Below are positions 43,404-55,239 of a DNA stretch of 64,000 bases, in pieces. Position 1 is the stretch's first letter, and each line of letters opens with the position of its first letter. The stretch is from Pempheris klunzingeri (taxonomy: Eukaryota > Chordata > Actinopteri > Acropomatiformes > Pempheridae). The notes beneath the pieces were generated by a model that saw nothing but the letters and a program-made list of their open reading frames with translations, did no database searches and was not told the origin of the DNA. The DNA is taken from contig NC_092013.1 in assembly GCF_042242105.1 (NCBI RefSeq), forward strand, positions 3,281,987-3,345,986, written 5' to 3'. Position numbers and translations under genes: made by a program.

Positions 43404-46400
43404 ATCGAAGCAGTGGGATGAAACTACAAACTCAAGGACTCTGCAGGAGAAGGAGCTGCTACAGTGGATTTGGTGTGTTGTTGCTACAGTGTGTGGGGAC
43501 GAGTGACCTCCCTACCTGTTTTTTTTTTTTTTTTTACTGATAACCGAACAAGAAACACAATACTGGCACTATGCACCACCCACAGCCGTTCACCACTCGC
43601 TTGGCAAAACATGCAACCCTGCAGTTATGGATAAACACAAAAAGATACACATTTGACACAGAAACACACACTAACACCAGCCACACCATAGAAGGACACC
43701 CACATACTGACGGGCACACACACACACACGTCCTCTGTTTGCAGATTCAGAGACACTTCAGAGCATTACACACATGCATCTTTCATATCATCACATTAAA
43801 ATGCACCACTGCACCCTGAGCAAGTTCAGGCTGTGCAGACTGCACACATGGGCAGTGTGTGACCTGTAGAGACACACACACACAGACACACACACTGAAC
43901 AAATGTTCACCCCACACCGGCAGCTGCACGGAGAGAAAAAGCCCAAAGTCTCAGCCGTCCACTGAAGGTGGTGACAAGCGAGCCGGGAAAGACCCCCACC
44001 AGCTTGTCCCTCCTTGGGGCCAGCTGCTGCCGCCCTGTCTTTGGGGAAACCGCACAACAACCTCCCCCTCTAATCTCGGCTAGAACCCCTCCTGCAAGGA
44101 GCCAACCAGGTGTGTCAAGGCAGGCAAGACGCATTTGTCACTCACCACTCCATTCCCAGAGCATGCAATCTGGTCCAGGTCCAGAATAGCTGACATGTTT
44201 TTCCCACGCAGGAGAGGAGTGTGTTATGCTATGTGCGAGTGTGTGCTGGTGAGCTTTGAAGATCTCCGAGAGGAGGAGGAGGAGGAGGTGGGAGGGAGCG
44301 CTGGTAGGAAGGGAGGGATGTAGGGTGAGGCGGCTAGAGCAGCAGCGATAAGGAGGAGAGGGAGGAGAAAGACAGAGCGGAGAGAGTGAGGAGGAGATGG
44401 GTAAATAATCTGAATGAAAGCAGAAGAGGAGGAGGGGGGGGTGGATAAGAGACAGAGAGAGAACGAGAGAGGGACGGAGACAAGAGGTGGGAAAGAGAGC
44501 AGGAAAAGCGACAGAGGGGGAGGAGACTGAGACCGCAGTGTGCTTGGTAGTCACAGCGCGTCCATACATCCAGCCACCGGTGCGTCTAATTGGATTGCGG
44601 AGGGTCAGGTGGGTAGAGGGAGAGGGTGGGGCTTGGAGGAGAAAAGAGAGGAGGAGGAGGAGGAGGGAGAGGGGTGATGGGGTGCAAAGGATGCAGAAGC
44701 AGTCCTGGAAAATGGGCAGGCTGCTGACGTCACGCCGCCACACCGATAAAGTGAAGAGAGAGCGGAGGAAGCGGCGAGCAGGGCTGACTTTGACAGCTCG
44801 CCCTGGCTCTGCTCTGCATCAGCAAAATGGCTGCTCATCACTCAGATTTACCAACAAACTGTCTCCAGATTCACTCTAGCTTCACCTTGCAGGGAGAGAG
44901 AGAGGGAGGGAGGGATGTGAGTGACTCCAGCATCCAAAAGACAAACATCCCAACATGAAAATCCACAATCAGACCCCGTTACTGACTTACAATTGTGAGA
45001 TTGAGTCACTGAGCAGGACTAGTGTCTGATGTACACCAACAATAGCTCTGCTGCAAATGTTGGCTCATACTGCAACGCAGCTCCAGTATTCATTTCATTA
45101 TTGACATTCAAAAAAAAAAATGCTCCACGCTTCCCTGAAACCCACAACGAGCTATTTTTATTCAGCGTTCACAACCCCGCATGGGAGGATCCGTTCTCTC
45201 CAGACCTCAGCCATTTGATCCACGTAGTTTATTGATCTCTGCTTTTCTACTCTCCTCTGTCATCTGCACAACAGCAGCCCGTGCAGGGTGTCACGCCTTT
45301 GTTGGAGACGGGCTGCTCTGCACGGCCAATGGCGTGCGTGCAAAGGGCACAGAGAGGGTGGGATAAGGGACGCTTCATTGGTTCGTGAATTCAGCAGCAT
45401 GTTTGGGTGCAAAAGTGCTGCTTCTCCTCTAAATGTTTCCCGTCCTAACCCACAGAGGGTGCCACCGACACACGTGTAGTGTATGCACGTTTCAGGTAAC
45501 AAACACTTGATGTACCGTCCAGACAAACTAGTACACGTATGATTAAGAATAACATATGAAACCTGTGCTCGTCTGATCCTGAGGTGTTGGAAAGAACCCC
45601 AAACAAAATGTGGAAAGTTCAAATGATAGAAACGGCTGCATATGAAAAAATGGTGATGAGATTGAACGGTGGAAATGAAGCTGCTAATGAACAATGGGAG
45701 AGTTTGGGAGATTTTGTGTGTGTAAGAAACTGAAAAGTGAATATTTACATGTGAATATGAACATATGAAGAATGTACCACACCCTCTCAGCTTTTCTTTA
45801 GACAGTTTGTGATGGACACAAACCTGCCTTTTTATGTTTTATGTTTGTTCATGTTTAAAAAATGAAAAATTCAATAAAAAAAATGTGAATTATAAAAGAA
45901 TAACATATGATCCATTCAATATGATGCCACAACAGAGTAGCTGACATTTTATTTCCATTAGAGATGTTTTTTTCCCCCATAAGTTTGAAAACAAATTGCA
46001 TAATCACAGCGTGTTTATTTCCATCTGCAGCCATTCAGGCCAGATTGTGGTTGAGATTGTGACTGCGTCCACTGTGATCGGTCACATCGGCTCGTGGAGA
46101 CGATATGAGAACATATGTAATGATGTTTTCCTCGACAGAGCAGGCGACTCTGTCACACACTGAGTCATCGTGCGCCTCAGCAGGACTCTGCAGTCTGAGC
46201 TTTGCAGAGTGTCGCTGTGTGACCGCCGTGCGTCAGTGCAGCCAGAATCAAAGCTTTGATTTCCACATGTATGAACGCACACATACATGCGTGAAACTGA
46301 CCAGGTGCGCCGTTTCATCCTCTGCTAACTGACTGAGCGACATCTATGATGCTTCTGTGGCGGCCGTGAGTCCTGAGGACATTCAGAACAGACGAACGAC

Positions 46401-49400
46401 GACAAGAAAAGCAACAACGGACTAAAAAACACTTCACAGGAGGGAAAAAAAGAAAAAACAACTCAATGTTTCAGCCACACAGCAAACAGGCTCATGGCGC
46501 CCTCTGCTGAGCTCAGCGAGGACTCACAGAGACGTGACTGTGGCCGTTTGCAGCCAGTTTAATAAGGTCTTTGTGTTGTTTGAAGGCGAAGAAGAGATAA
46601 ATGCTTCTAAACTGGACACGATCTCCCTCATGGATCAAAGGGGGGAAATCAAATGGACTACAAATGGCAAACGAGGACCTTTTTTTTTTTTGTTTTGGCA
46701 CATTTGCTGCTTTAATTGAATGTTTCTAACCACTTTAATGCACCAGTGATGGATTTGGAATGACATTTATTCATTATTTTTCCCCCCATCATGTGGAGTT
46801 TGTATTTGTCTTTAAGAATTATTTGGGGACCAAACGTGTACATTTTACGTCTGTGTTTGTTTTTCTCTTGATGTTACTTATGTTTTAGTATTTATTCTTT
46901 ATTCTACATACGTGTTCTGCTCTGTATGTTACACCTGAAAACCTTGAAAGTATCTATCTTGACATTTGTGTTGTTGAAAATCTAATGAACAAATTCGGGG
47001 AGGGAAAAACTAGACAGAGCAAATTAAAGGTGAAAACTACTGAGTGACGATGAACAGATGATACGGTCAAAAACATCAATCTATTGATGCTAAACATGAG
47101 CTTGAAAATCTAAAATATTTGAGTCAAACTAAAGCCCGACATGCCTTCAGTTTCCATGGATACCATCTCAACCTTTTGCTCTCTGCAGCAAACCCCATCA
47201 ACCCTAAGATGTTCTATTTTTAAAGCGTACAGTCAGCCATTTCCGTGCCCATGAAGTAACTCTGTGTTCTTAAGTAGCGGTGTGCGCTTTAAAAAAAAAA
47301 CAAAAAAAAAAACACAGCATGTCCCACGGGTGGAGGAGGCTGACTCACACCTTCCTCCCCTCCTTCGCCTCCCAGTGGCGTAAGCAGGACGTCTGTGTGG
47401 ACACGAGACTGCAGCACCACCGCACCCTCCTGGTTCTCCTCTGCGACCACGCCTCGCCTCGCCTCGACTCACCACGACTCACCACGCCACCGTCGGGCTT
47501 GATTAGTGTTGAGTTTTGTCGTCTGCTCTGCCATTGCACCGGCACCAAAAGAGGCCGCAGCCGGCGTCTTGACTGAAGCCGGAGAATTTGGTCATATTAC
47601 GCCAATTTTAGCTGCACTTCATTGGGCTTTCTGTGAAGGATCAGACTTTACGGTGCCTCTGGGTGACTTGTGTTGAAGAATCGTAGTGAAATACGACTTC
47701 AATCAGGTCCCAGATTGAAGAAAATAACCTTTAGTTAAGACTTAGAGATGGTGAGGATGAGCATTTCACTGCATAGCGGAAAGAGAGAGAGAGTTCACAG
47801 TAGTCAGAACATCTCTCCTGAAGATTAGAGTGAGGTTTTATACCTTTACGGCAAAGGCAGACTAAAACATGAGGTTGTGGGCTCGAATCAAGACGTCTGA
47901 TTGACCACAAAAGGTGAATAGAAACCAGGAAGTTCTGCATAGCGACGGTGGCTCCAGGCTATTTCCTGAATGAGCAGTTCAATGATCTGTTAATCGATGT
48001 AGGACACTAGAGCTCACTGTCACGAGGAGAAGCTTTAAGTTAATCAGGAAACAGAGGAGATGATGTGAGAATAAAGTAAAACTATTTTTCACATGTCTGT
48101 ATTATCTCAGACTACAGGGCTCCTGTCTGTCCCCACAGTTAAAGGGAAATCAGAGGCCTTTTCCCATCATGCCCCCTTTTCTTCGCCTGGACCTTCACAT
48201 TCTGCTCAGACCTCAGTGAACCTTTTAATAACAGCTGCATTCCTTTAACCCTCTCTTTCTGTTCCCATAAGCCTCCAAACTGTGAGTTTCTCTTCACCTT
48301 TCTTTAGGTCGCCTGTCCTCTTCCATGTCCTCCTGCTTCCGCATTCCTCACATACATTTTATAATCCGCAGGTCTCAGAGATATGGTCGCTGTAACTTGT
48401 ATATGTTGTGATTTTGTTGATCTGTTCTTCACACGCAGCATCTATTTCCTGTCTGTGAAGATTCCTCCTTCTTCCATTTTTCCCTGTTTAAAAGGTTTTT
48501 TTGGGGAGTTTTTCCTTCATCCAAATCAAGTGTCTAAGGACAGGAGGGTGTCGTATGTTTAACGGACCGCCAAACCCCCTGAGGCGCATTATGATTTGGC
48601 ATTGTGGAAGCCATATACATCAAATTTAACATGATCTGACACCCTCCTCGTGCAGGAGCGCAGGGTTTTGACATGCCTGCTGCAGTACCTGTGGCCCGCC
48701 TGTGGTGGGAGCTTTAGTAGCAGAAAAGTCAGGACCAGAGCAGCTGGATTTGTCCTCCAGCTGCAGGAATGTCACATCAGCGCTCTCGGAGTGATGGTGC
48801 AGCGATGAGGACGCCCACACACACACACACACACACACACAGACCGTATTCATGGGAACTTGAACTGCACCTTGTGCTGCGTGTTACTTATATTTTCATT
48901 TCTATGACCTAAAAAGTATAAATTCAATATGAATATTCTACCTGCTAGTTGCTCTTAACAATTACACATTAACAATGATCCATTCAAGTGCCCCAGTGAG
49001 CCATGATGTCAGTGTGACAGTGAGTCAGCATGCATTACACCAGGACCCTGAAGCTACATGGAGTTATTATTATAGTTATCGCCTGTGAAATGTCTAAATG
49101 TCTTCCATGAAACATACCTACTGCTGTTATTATATCCATCAACTTCCTACTTTTGGTGTTGTAACATTATACGTATGGAAAACTCCTGAATGACTTCATG
49201 TTAATTCCTTCAGACTCCTGAATGTGAGGTCAAAATGGCTGCCGTGGAAATAAGGTCAAACTCACTTAAGTCTGCCACAATACCACTGGGACAAATATCC
49301 CGGTACAATTCCTCCCTGAAAACACGACTGCACCTCCTGGACTGAATCGCAGGGGGGATGAGTGGAAGGAAATGTCACGCCGACGACATGAGCGGCAGAG

Positions 49401-52400
49401 TGAGTGCAGCATTTTGTGAATGTTAATGTGTTATGCAGACAGGAGTGGATGCTGGGGTGGGGAGCATGTAGCATGCCTGCTCCGGCTAACATGCTTTACA
49501 CTCCTCCCCTGCCTGCAGCAGCTATATTTAGCTCTGGTGGGATGCTGGAAGCAGCCGTGACTGCAGAAAGTGAGAGAGGGATGAAAAGGTTTAACCCTTC
49601 GCTAGCCGCCGTGCCCAGCGCAGCGGAGTGGGGAGTCACTCCTCGTGCAAGGGGCTTCCTGCACAGAGGCGGAGGGACAACGATCCCGTTCCCCGTGCAA
49701 AGAGAGCTTCAAAGAACGAGATCTGGAACACGGCCCACTCAAGGACAATACAGCTTTTCCCCTTGAATAATAATCACTCTTATATTATCACATAAAAAGA
49801 AATGCATGCAGCAAAAATGCAGCACAGATCCCCCGACACACTACCAATACTTATTCTACTCACTTTGTAGCAGGAAATACACACCTGAATACAAAACATG
49901 ACACACGGGTTGTGTCCAAAATCATCCACTACTCCTTACTCGCTGTCTGAGGCTTTCACTGTAGAGGACAAGCCACAAAATAAATAAACACTTAGAATAC
50001 TATGGTATAGAGTGATTGGTCAGTCACCATGCACTGTGGGATACATCTGCACAGCACTACAGAAGGGCAGTATGTCGTGGACTACATGGAGTAGAAGTCC
50101 AGTAAAAAGTCTCTGTATGCAGTACTGGACCTCGTACCCAACTTGACGAGTATGTTTTCAACTAAACTGAGCCGGATGTTGGTCCTAAAGCACTGTACAA
50201 TTCCAAAAAATCCACTTAATCTCATTTTTTATAGCATTTTACCTTTAATGGAGAGAGAAATGGTTGACAAAGTCCCCAGTCTGACTCACATCGGGTGTCA
50301 GTGGTCCACTGTGGGGTCTGCTGGGTCACGAGGAAGCCCGGCCTCACATTAATCAATTAACAGCTCTGTGATTGCTCGATTTCTCTCTTTCCCCACATTT
50401 CCTGCTTCTCTCTCTCTCTCTCTCCGCTGTCAAGTGACAGAATTACCAAAAAATAACATTTGAGAATAAAAAAAAGACAGATGCTATCTGCTTATACTGG
50501 AGGATGTTGGAAAGAGAATATTTTGTGTTCAATGACCACAATCTTTTCCTAATCCTGACCAATCTATGATGAAAACTGATAATAATACTAATAGTTTACT
50601 AATACACGTGGGATTCAAACCATTCAACCATCATGATCATTATTCAGACTGCAGAAGTGCTCCAGGTGGAAACAGCCTTTTCGCCAAGGTGCACATAGAC
50701 ACTCTCCTAAAAAAAAAAACAGTGTGAGAATTGTTCATGTATGCATGAGCATCAGCATGGGTGATCCAGCTGTGACTCCCAAACGCGCTGCTAACCTCTA
50801 AATCTTTACAGGGCGGATCCTGAGCTCGGCTCCAACTGTCAACAGATGGTGTGAAAACGACAACAACCAGCCAAGAAGTTTCATTTTTCCAAGAAACATC
50901 TCGCTAAATCTCGTCAGTATTGTTTTCTGTATAGACTCAGGTGGCGTCCTTGTGGTTCCTCCCTCTCATGTGACCTTTGCCCTCCTCTCCACGGCCGCAA
51001 AAGGACAAACTAGGAGAACAAGCCAGGCAAAAACTGTGTATTACAAAAGCATTCAAACGCTGTCACCTTGAGAGTCTAACGACCAGCACGGTGGCGCCAG
51101 TATGACCCTCGCCGATTCATATTTATTACAAAAAAAAAGCCTGCATTTCTCCAGCAGGCAGTAAAACTGGATGTTGCCTGCGACGACGCTCAGATGTGGG
51201 GCAAGAAAACAAATGGGTTCAGCAGGAGGGGTGTGAGCCGTGTCCTAACGCCCCAACCCCCGTCTGCTGACATAAAGCATCTCCTCTATTAATGGCACAG
51301 CAAGGCTTCGAATAGAAGCAGAGAGCAACACTCACCTGGCAGTCGAAGTCTTGAAAGTTGCGCGCATTCTGCAAAGAAAAATGAAAGAGGGGTGTTAAAA
51401 TATAGCAGAGCCTCGTACATGCAACGTTTCTATGTGTAAAACCAATGATGATAGTATGAATTACACTTCGTTCCAGTGGTGGACGATATAAACGGCACAG
51501 AAAGCACTTTGGTATGAATTTCAGCTTTGACTGTACTGTGCTGACAGGTAGAGTTCCTCATTTAGCTCGAACAACAACAAAAAAAAAAAGTTGTCAGAAG
51601 ATTTCTCACAGGATTAGTTGTCGTCAGCCTGCTGCTTTGTTTGGAACCAAAGAGAAATGTCTGAAAACGCTGCACACAACAGGGAGGAGGAGGAGGAGGA
51701 GGAGGAGGAGGAGGAGGAGAGGAGTGGGTATGGACGTGGTGTGAAAAGTGAGACGATGAGAAGAAAGCTCCAGTCTGTTTTTATTATCATTCATTTGTGC
51801 TGCTTGATTTTATTGCGTAAAATGAAAAAGCGGTTCCTCAGAAGATCTCGATACTTGAGGGCTTTTTGTAGAGAAATGTTGTTAAAACACGTCTGCACTG
51901 TGTGAAACATGTCACAGGAATAAAGAGGCGACAGGAACAGCAGAAGAAATGTGAATTTTAGGCCGTACTGTCCAGACCTGGTTCATTCATGGACGGTGCT
52001 GCAGTGCCGGTGTGCTCGCGGTACACATGTGTGAGTAAATCTGGTGGTGTCACACTTTTTTTACAGGCTCTTAAGAACTTCTGGTTATTAAACGTTAAGC
52101 TACAAACTACAATCATGTCACAACTGTGCCCAGAAAACGGAGCGTGTTACAGATCTGTTGTTTATGGATGGTTACTGGTCCAAACTGTGGCAACTGATGA
52201 ACCTATCAGTCGATTAAACGATTAGTTGATTGACAGAAAATTATTTGGAAACTATTTTGAAAATCAAGTAATGGCTTGAGTTACTTTTCAAGTAAAAATA
52301 CCCCAAAAAAAGGTGAAGATTTGCCACTTTTCTCTGTTTTCTATCATTGTAAAGTGAATATCTTTGGGTTTCAGACTGTTGGTCGATGTCACTTTGAGAC

Positions 52401-54242
52401 AATAAATCAGACGAATAATCAACTAATGCTACTACTTACAGGTAAAGATAACAGTGGAAAAAAACAAGTTTTCATAATTACTAAATTCTTCACACATAAG
52501 TAATGGAACAGAGAGTATCGTCTGTGTTGGTGTTTTGTCTTTATTCAGGCAGCAGGAACGTACAAAATAAATGGTAATCAAAGTGACAGTGGGCAAAACA
52601 ACAGAGAGGAAATCTCGTGGGATCGGGTGTAGAGGCAGATGGTGGACATAGAGCCATCCCTGTCTTCTTTTACCGAGATGGCAAAGCAGCAGAAATCATG
52701 GCAGAAACATGTTTCTAGCCAAACGTCTACATTATTCCACGGCTGCAGTGCCGTTCTGAGGTGCTGAAGTATCGTAGAGACGTACAGGAAGAGCTCTTAT
52801 TACATTACTATGAGGAGGATAACCTGAAACAAGTTTACGGTCTGTTCTCAAAGTTCCTTCATCAAAGCCAGAGAGTCTGATTTATAACATTTAGTGGCTT
52901 TCTCCTGCTTTAAACTCTTACATCAGGAGGCTCTGTGTCTGTAGAGGTCGTAGCTCCCACATTTGGGTTGTGTTTTTTGTGCCTGTTGCGGTCAACTATT
53001 ATTAACCCCGCTGGTTAATAATAGCTGTATATTTATGGCGACAATGCCAGAACACACGCTGAAGAAGGGCGTCATGCCTGAAACGCCTGTGTGGCAATAT
53101 TAAAAGTGTGATTAAAGTGCTGTCCTAGTGTTCATTTCTTCAAATAATCCAAAAGATGCCAACTGTTGCACTGGACAGAAAGTTACCCATCTTTTCCCTC
53201 TCTTATTTTGAAGTCGACCTTTGCCGCTGCAGACTGGCGGCATGTTCATAAACGGAATATCTGCATGGAAACATCTTCAAAAAGGTTTACGACTCCTTGT
53301 TTGTCTCTTTTTTTTTTAATGAGCCGACCACTAGGTGGAGTGAGAGGTCAGTGCCAGTCTTCTTCATTCAGATGATCTTTAGGATGTACGCTCATCCGGC
53401 ACCGTCACCTCACAGGTGACATCTACCTTACGCAGCTCCGCGCTCCAGCTTGCTCCTCAGACCCACCGCCGACGGTGACGCAATCCCCTCAGCCCCCCAC
53501 CCCCATCCATCCTTCACTACTCCCCTCCCCTCCCCTCCGAGGCAGGATACCCCCCTGACTGTGTGTGACAGTCGCCTGGGGGGGAGAACAAAACACTCCT
53601 GTGTATCCGCAGACACGCCCTCTTTCTAATCAGCTGTTGAGATGGAGCCACGAAGAGGAAGAGGAGGAGGAGGAAGAGGAAGAGGAGGAGGAGGAGGAGG
53701 CCAGAAGAGGACGGGAAGAGCTTTGATCTGCCACTGAGTGTTTTTTTTTTTCCTCTCCGTACTTCCTTCTGTTTTCGCAGGCGTTCACTCGCTGGAATCT
53801 TTCAAGCTCTCAGAAATAAAGAGATGAGTTTCTTCCAGCTTTGCCTTTGATCTCTCTTCGTACTTGCCCGACTGTCTTTTCTGCCTCTCTGGGTGTCTAT
53901 ACGCCTCACTTCTCCTCTCCTCTCTCTTGCCTCACTCTGTCTACAACCAATTTCTTCCTACCGAGTTGCTCTCTCCCTTCTTTTCTTTTCCCTCTCGACA
54001 GTCGAGCTTGATATGAATAATTCACTTTGATGAACGGGACTGCAGTGCGTGCATGCCTGGTATATTAGCGTATGTATTTGCCTGGTGGGGCCATACGGGG
54101 TGCTCATTCACTTTAAGAGTGCACCACATTCTTTTCAGTCTTGAATGTGTGGGCGTGCCTGTTGCCCCGGCGGCACGTCGCTCACCTTGTTGGTCAGCAG
54201 CGGCTTGATCTCAGTCAGCTGTACATCCTGCAGCTCATCCAT
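32749..54242 (-). CDS. ndrg3: NDRG family member 3, complete coding part
   Basis: NDRG proteins have an alpha/beta-hydrolase fold but are regarded as non-enzymatic; mammalian NDRG3 is linked to lactate-dependent hypoxia signalling. Coding exons in transcript order: 54242-54186, 51368-51336, 39902-39797, 39117-38997, 38754-38692, 38608-38548, 37570-37484, 36212-36156, 35767-35664, 35431-35366, 35283-35232, 35154-35107, 35015-34980, 34886-34835, 32921-32749. They total 1,116 bp, 371 residues (human 375), with all phases consistent. It starts [16 protein letters not shown], has [38 protein letters not shown] and [12 protein letters not shown], and ends QTMEVSC as in NDRG3. The nucleophile elbow reads [11 protein letters not shown], with no Ser in the GxSxG position, fitting the family's lack of catalysis. 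The tail after [18 protein letters not shown] is Ser/Arg-rich with likely basophilic-kinase sites. The first coding exon starts with an acceptor (about 54270), so noncoding 5' exons lie upstream. Paralogues NDRG1/2/4 are less likely given the tail and the sla2 neighbour. Confidence 0.94.
39195..39712. repeat. Possible MITE in ndrg3 intron
   Basis: The left part 'agtgcgacacttaaggttta' and the right part 'atctaaggtgttttgtgcct' are roughly inverse-complementary (GxCAxxxCACTTAAGGTTTAA versus GGCACAAAACACCTTAGATTAAG). Internal segments repeat the 'cttaaggg'/'cccttaag' theme (for example 'aatcccttaaaagtaccctt' and 'aagggattccttaagtac'). This suggests a small inverted-repeat element. Target duplications were not found. 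Confidence 0.35.
41629..41656. repeat. (GT)n microsatellite
   Basis: 14 GT units in ndrg3 intron 2. Confidence 0.9.
42573..42598. repeat. (GA)n microsatellite
   Basis: 13 GA units in a longer purine-rich stretch of ndrg3 intron 2. Confidence 0.85.
43362..43402. repeat. (GT)n microsatellite
   Basis: About 20 GT units in ndrg3 intron 2. A T-run follows at 43519-43536. Confidence 0.9.
44725..44834 (-). promoter_or_regulatory. Candidate internal promoter of ndrg3
   Basis: A full palindromic CRE, TGACGTCA, at 44725-44732 and a YY1-like AAAATGGCTGC at 44824-44834 lie about 100 bases apart in locally CpG-richer sequence inside ndrg3 intron 2, next to a long purine tract (44265-44660). Such a combination is typical of promoters or enhancers. 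No splice donor linking an exon here to ndrg3 exon 3 was identified with confidence, so use as an alternative first exon is speculation. Confidence 0.25.
45545..45910 (+). mobile_element. 5'-truncated L1-type LINE insertion
   Basis: The element lies between two copies of the 15-bp direct repeat AAGAATAACATATGA (45545-45559 and 45896-45910), a target-site duplication of the length made by L1-type retrotransposition. Just before the right copy is an A-rich tail with AATAAAAAAAA. One frame at the start reads [14 protein letters not shown], and a shifted frame reads [18 protein letters not shown], resembling the C-terminal end of fish L1/Tx1 reverse-transcriptase proteins. It is inserted in ndrg3 intron 2, antisense to the gene. 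Confidence 0.75.
48440..48635 (+). repeat. Fish LINE-like 3' tail remnant
   Basis: 'tcctccttcttccatttttc', 'gggagtttttccttcatcc' and 'tatgatttggcattgtggaa' followed by 'gccatatacatcaaatttaa' is a decayed version of the common fish tail '...gtgatttggcgctatataaataaaattga'. It lies in ndrg3 intron 2. Family recognised from memory only. Confidence 0.45.
48815..48841. repeat. (CA)n microsatellite
   Basis: 13 CA units in ndrg3 intron 2. Confidence 0.9.
51683..51724. repeat. (GGA)n microsatellite
   Basis: About 14 GGA units, 315 bases upstream of ndrg3 coding exon 2, in intron 1. Confidence 0.9.
52195..52435. repeat. Teleost 'gctgcaac' repeat family, partial copy
   Basis: 'cgattaaacgattagttgat', 'acagaaaattatttggaaac', 'gccacttttctctgttttct' and 'gaatatctttgggtttcaga' match the interior of the same fish repeat family as 54941-55239, but the terminal GCTGCAAC motif is missing. 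It lies in ndrg3 intron 1. Confidence 0.5.
53030..53150 (+). repeat. Short retroelement-like tail
   Basis: 'ctgaagaagggcgtcatgcc' followed by 'tgaaacgcctgtgtggcaat' and 'attaaaagtgtgattaaagt' resembles the 'tgatgaaggc...ccgaaacgcgt...aataaag' ends of several fish retroelements. The match is short and the family is unknown. Confidence 0.3.
53651..53701. repeat. GAA/GAG homopurine tract
   Basis: An uninterrupted purine tract of about 46 bases (GAAGAGGAAGAGGAGG...) in ndrg3 intron 1, about 490 bases downstream of the first coding exon on the gene's strand. Such tracts can form triplex DNA; here this is only a compositional observation. Confidence 0.8.
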
Positions 54243-54940
54243 CTTCCTGTCTCGTCGCTGTAAAACCACTCTGTCCAAGAAGAGAAAGAGGAAACGTTAC
54301 ACTCAAGCAAAGATGTCACAATGATTAGGTCTATTTTTCTATCCCACTTTTCAAATGACCTTCAGAACTGACGGAGGACGTCTGGATACATGCCTGAATC
54401 ATGTTCTGTCTGCTGCATCCAATAACCTTTTTATTATCATTTGATTGATTGTTTAGATCTGTGGTTTTAAAAGCCCAGTACTGTCAATCTAATTTACTTT
54501 TCCTGTGGTGGTGGGGCTTGAATTTAAGCTTCTGAAGGCAGTAAAACCAGTAAACTACTGGTTTAAAGTGCCTTAAATTGTCAGAACATAGCATAAAAGG
54601 TCATTACAACTTCTTTAAGTCTGAGGTGAAACATCCAAACTCAGCTTACTTGGATATAAAACAGAATAAAACAGCAAATTCTCACATTTCAGAAACAGGG
54701 AGCAACAGTTCTGTTCGAATGGCGACTTAAAAGATTGACGGACTAATCAATTAATCAACTAATCCTTTTCAGCGCGAGGTGCAGTTCATGGCAACACAAC
54801 CTACTCATCCTGTGCAAATTGATTAGTTTGGGGTTGAAGGAGGAGGCGGCAGGTAGCAAAGTCACAAATCCATTCCTAACAGTATCTATCTGTCTCTGTC
54901 TGTCTCTCCATCACTCTCTTCCTCCTCTTGAATCCACAGT

Positions 54941-55239
54941 AGAGCTGCAACAATTCATCAAATAATCATTTCTTTGTCAACCATCATCGTCGGAGGGGAA
55001 AAACAAATGTCAAAATTCTGATTTCAGCCTCTTAAATGTAATGTTTTCTGATTTCGTTAGTCCTCTGCGACAGTAAAGCTGAAGATCTTTGGGTTGTGGA
55101 CATTTCAGGACGTCATCTTGGGGTTCAGGAAACACGTTGAGACCTTCTTTCACAATTTTCTGACATTTTTTCTAAACCAAACAACCAGGTGAGAAAATAA
55201 TCAACAGATTAATTCAAAATGAAAATCAGTTGCAGTCCT
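54941..55239. mobile_element. Teleost MITE-like repeat with GCTGCAAC ends
   Basis: Starts 'agagctgcaacaattcatca' and ends 'aaatcagttgcagtcct', so the ends are inverse-complementary around GCTGCAAC/GTTGCAGT. The interior has 'tctgatttcagcctcttaaa', 'gaagatctttgggttgtgga' and 'cacaattttctgacattttt', wording I recognise from a very frequent fish repeat whose consensus starts AGGGCTGCAACTAA. It is a complete but diverged copy upstream of ndrg3. Confidence 0.65.

Noticed and set aside
44138..44743. Minus-strand ORF of 201 residues, the longest in the window
   Set aside because: It is the pyrimidine-rich mirror of a purine tract in ndrg3 intron 2 and has low-complexity Ser/Leu/Pro composition.
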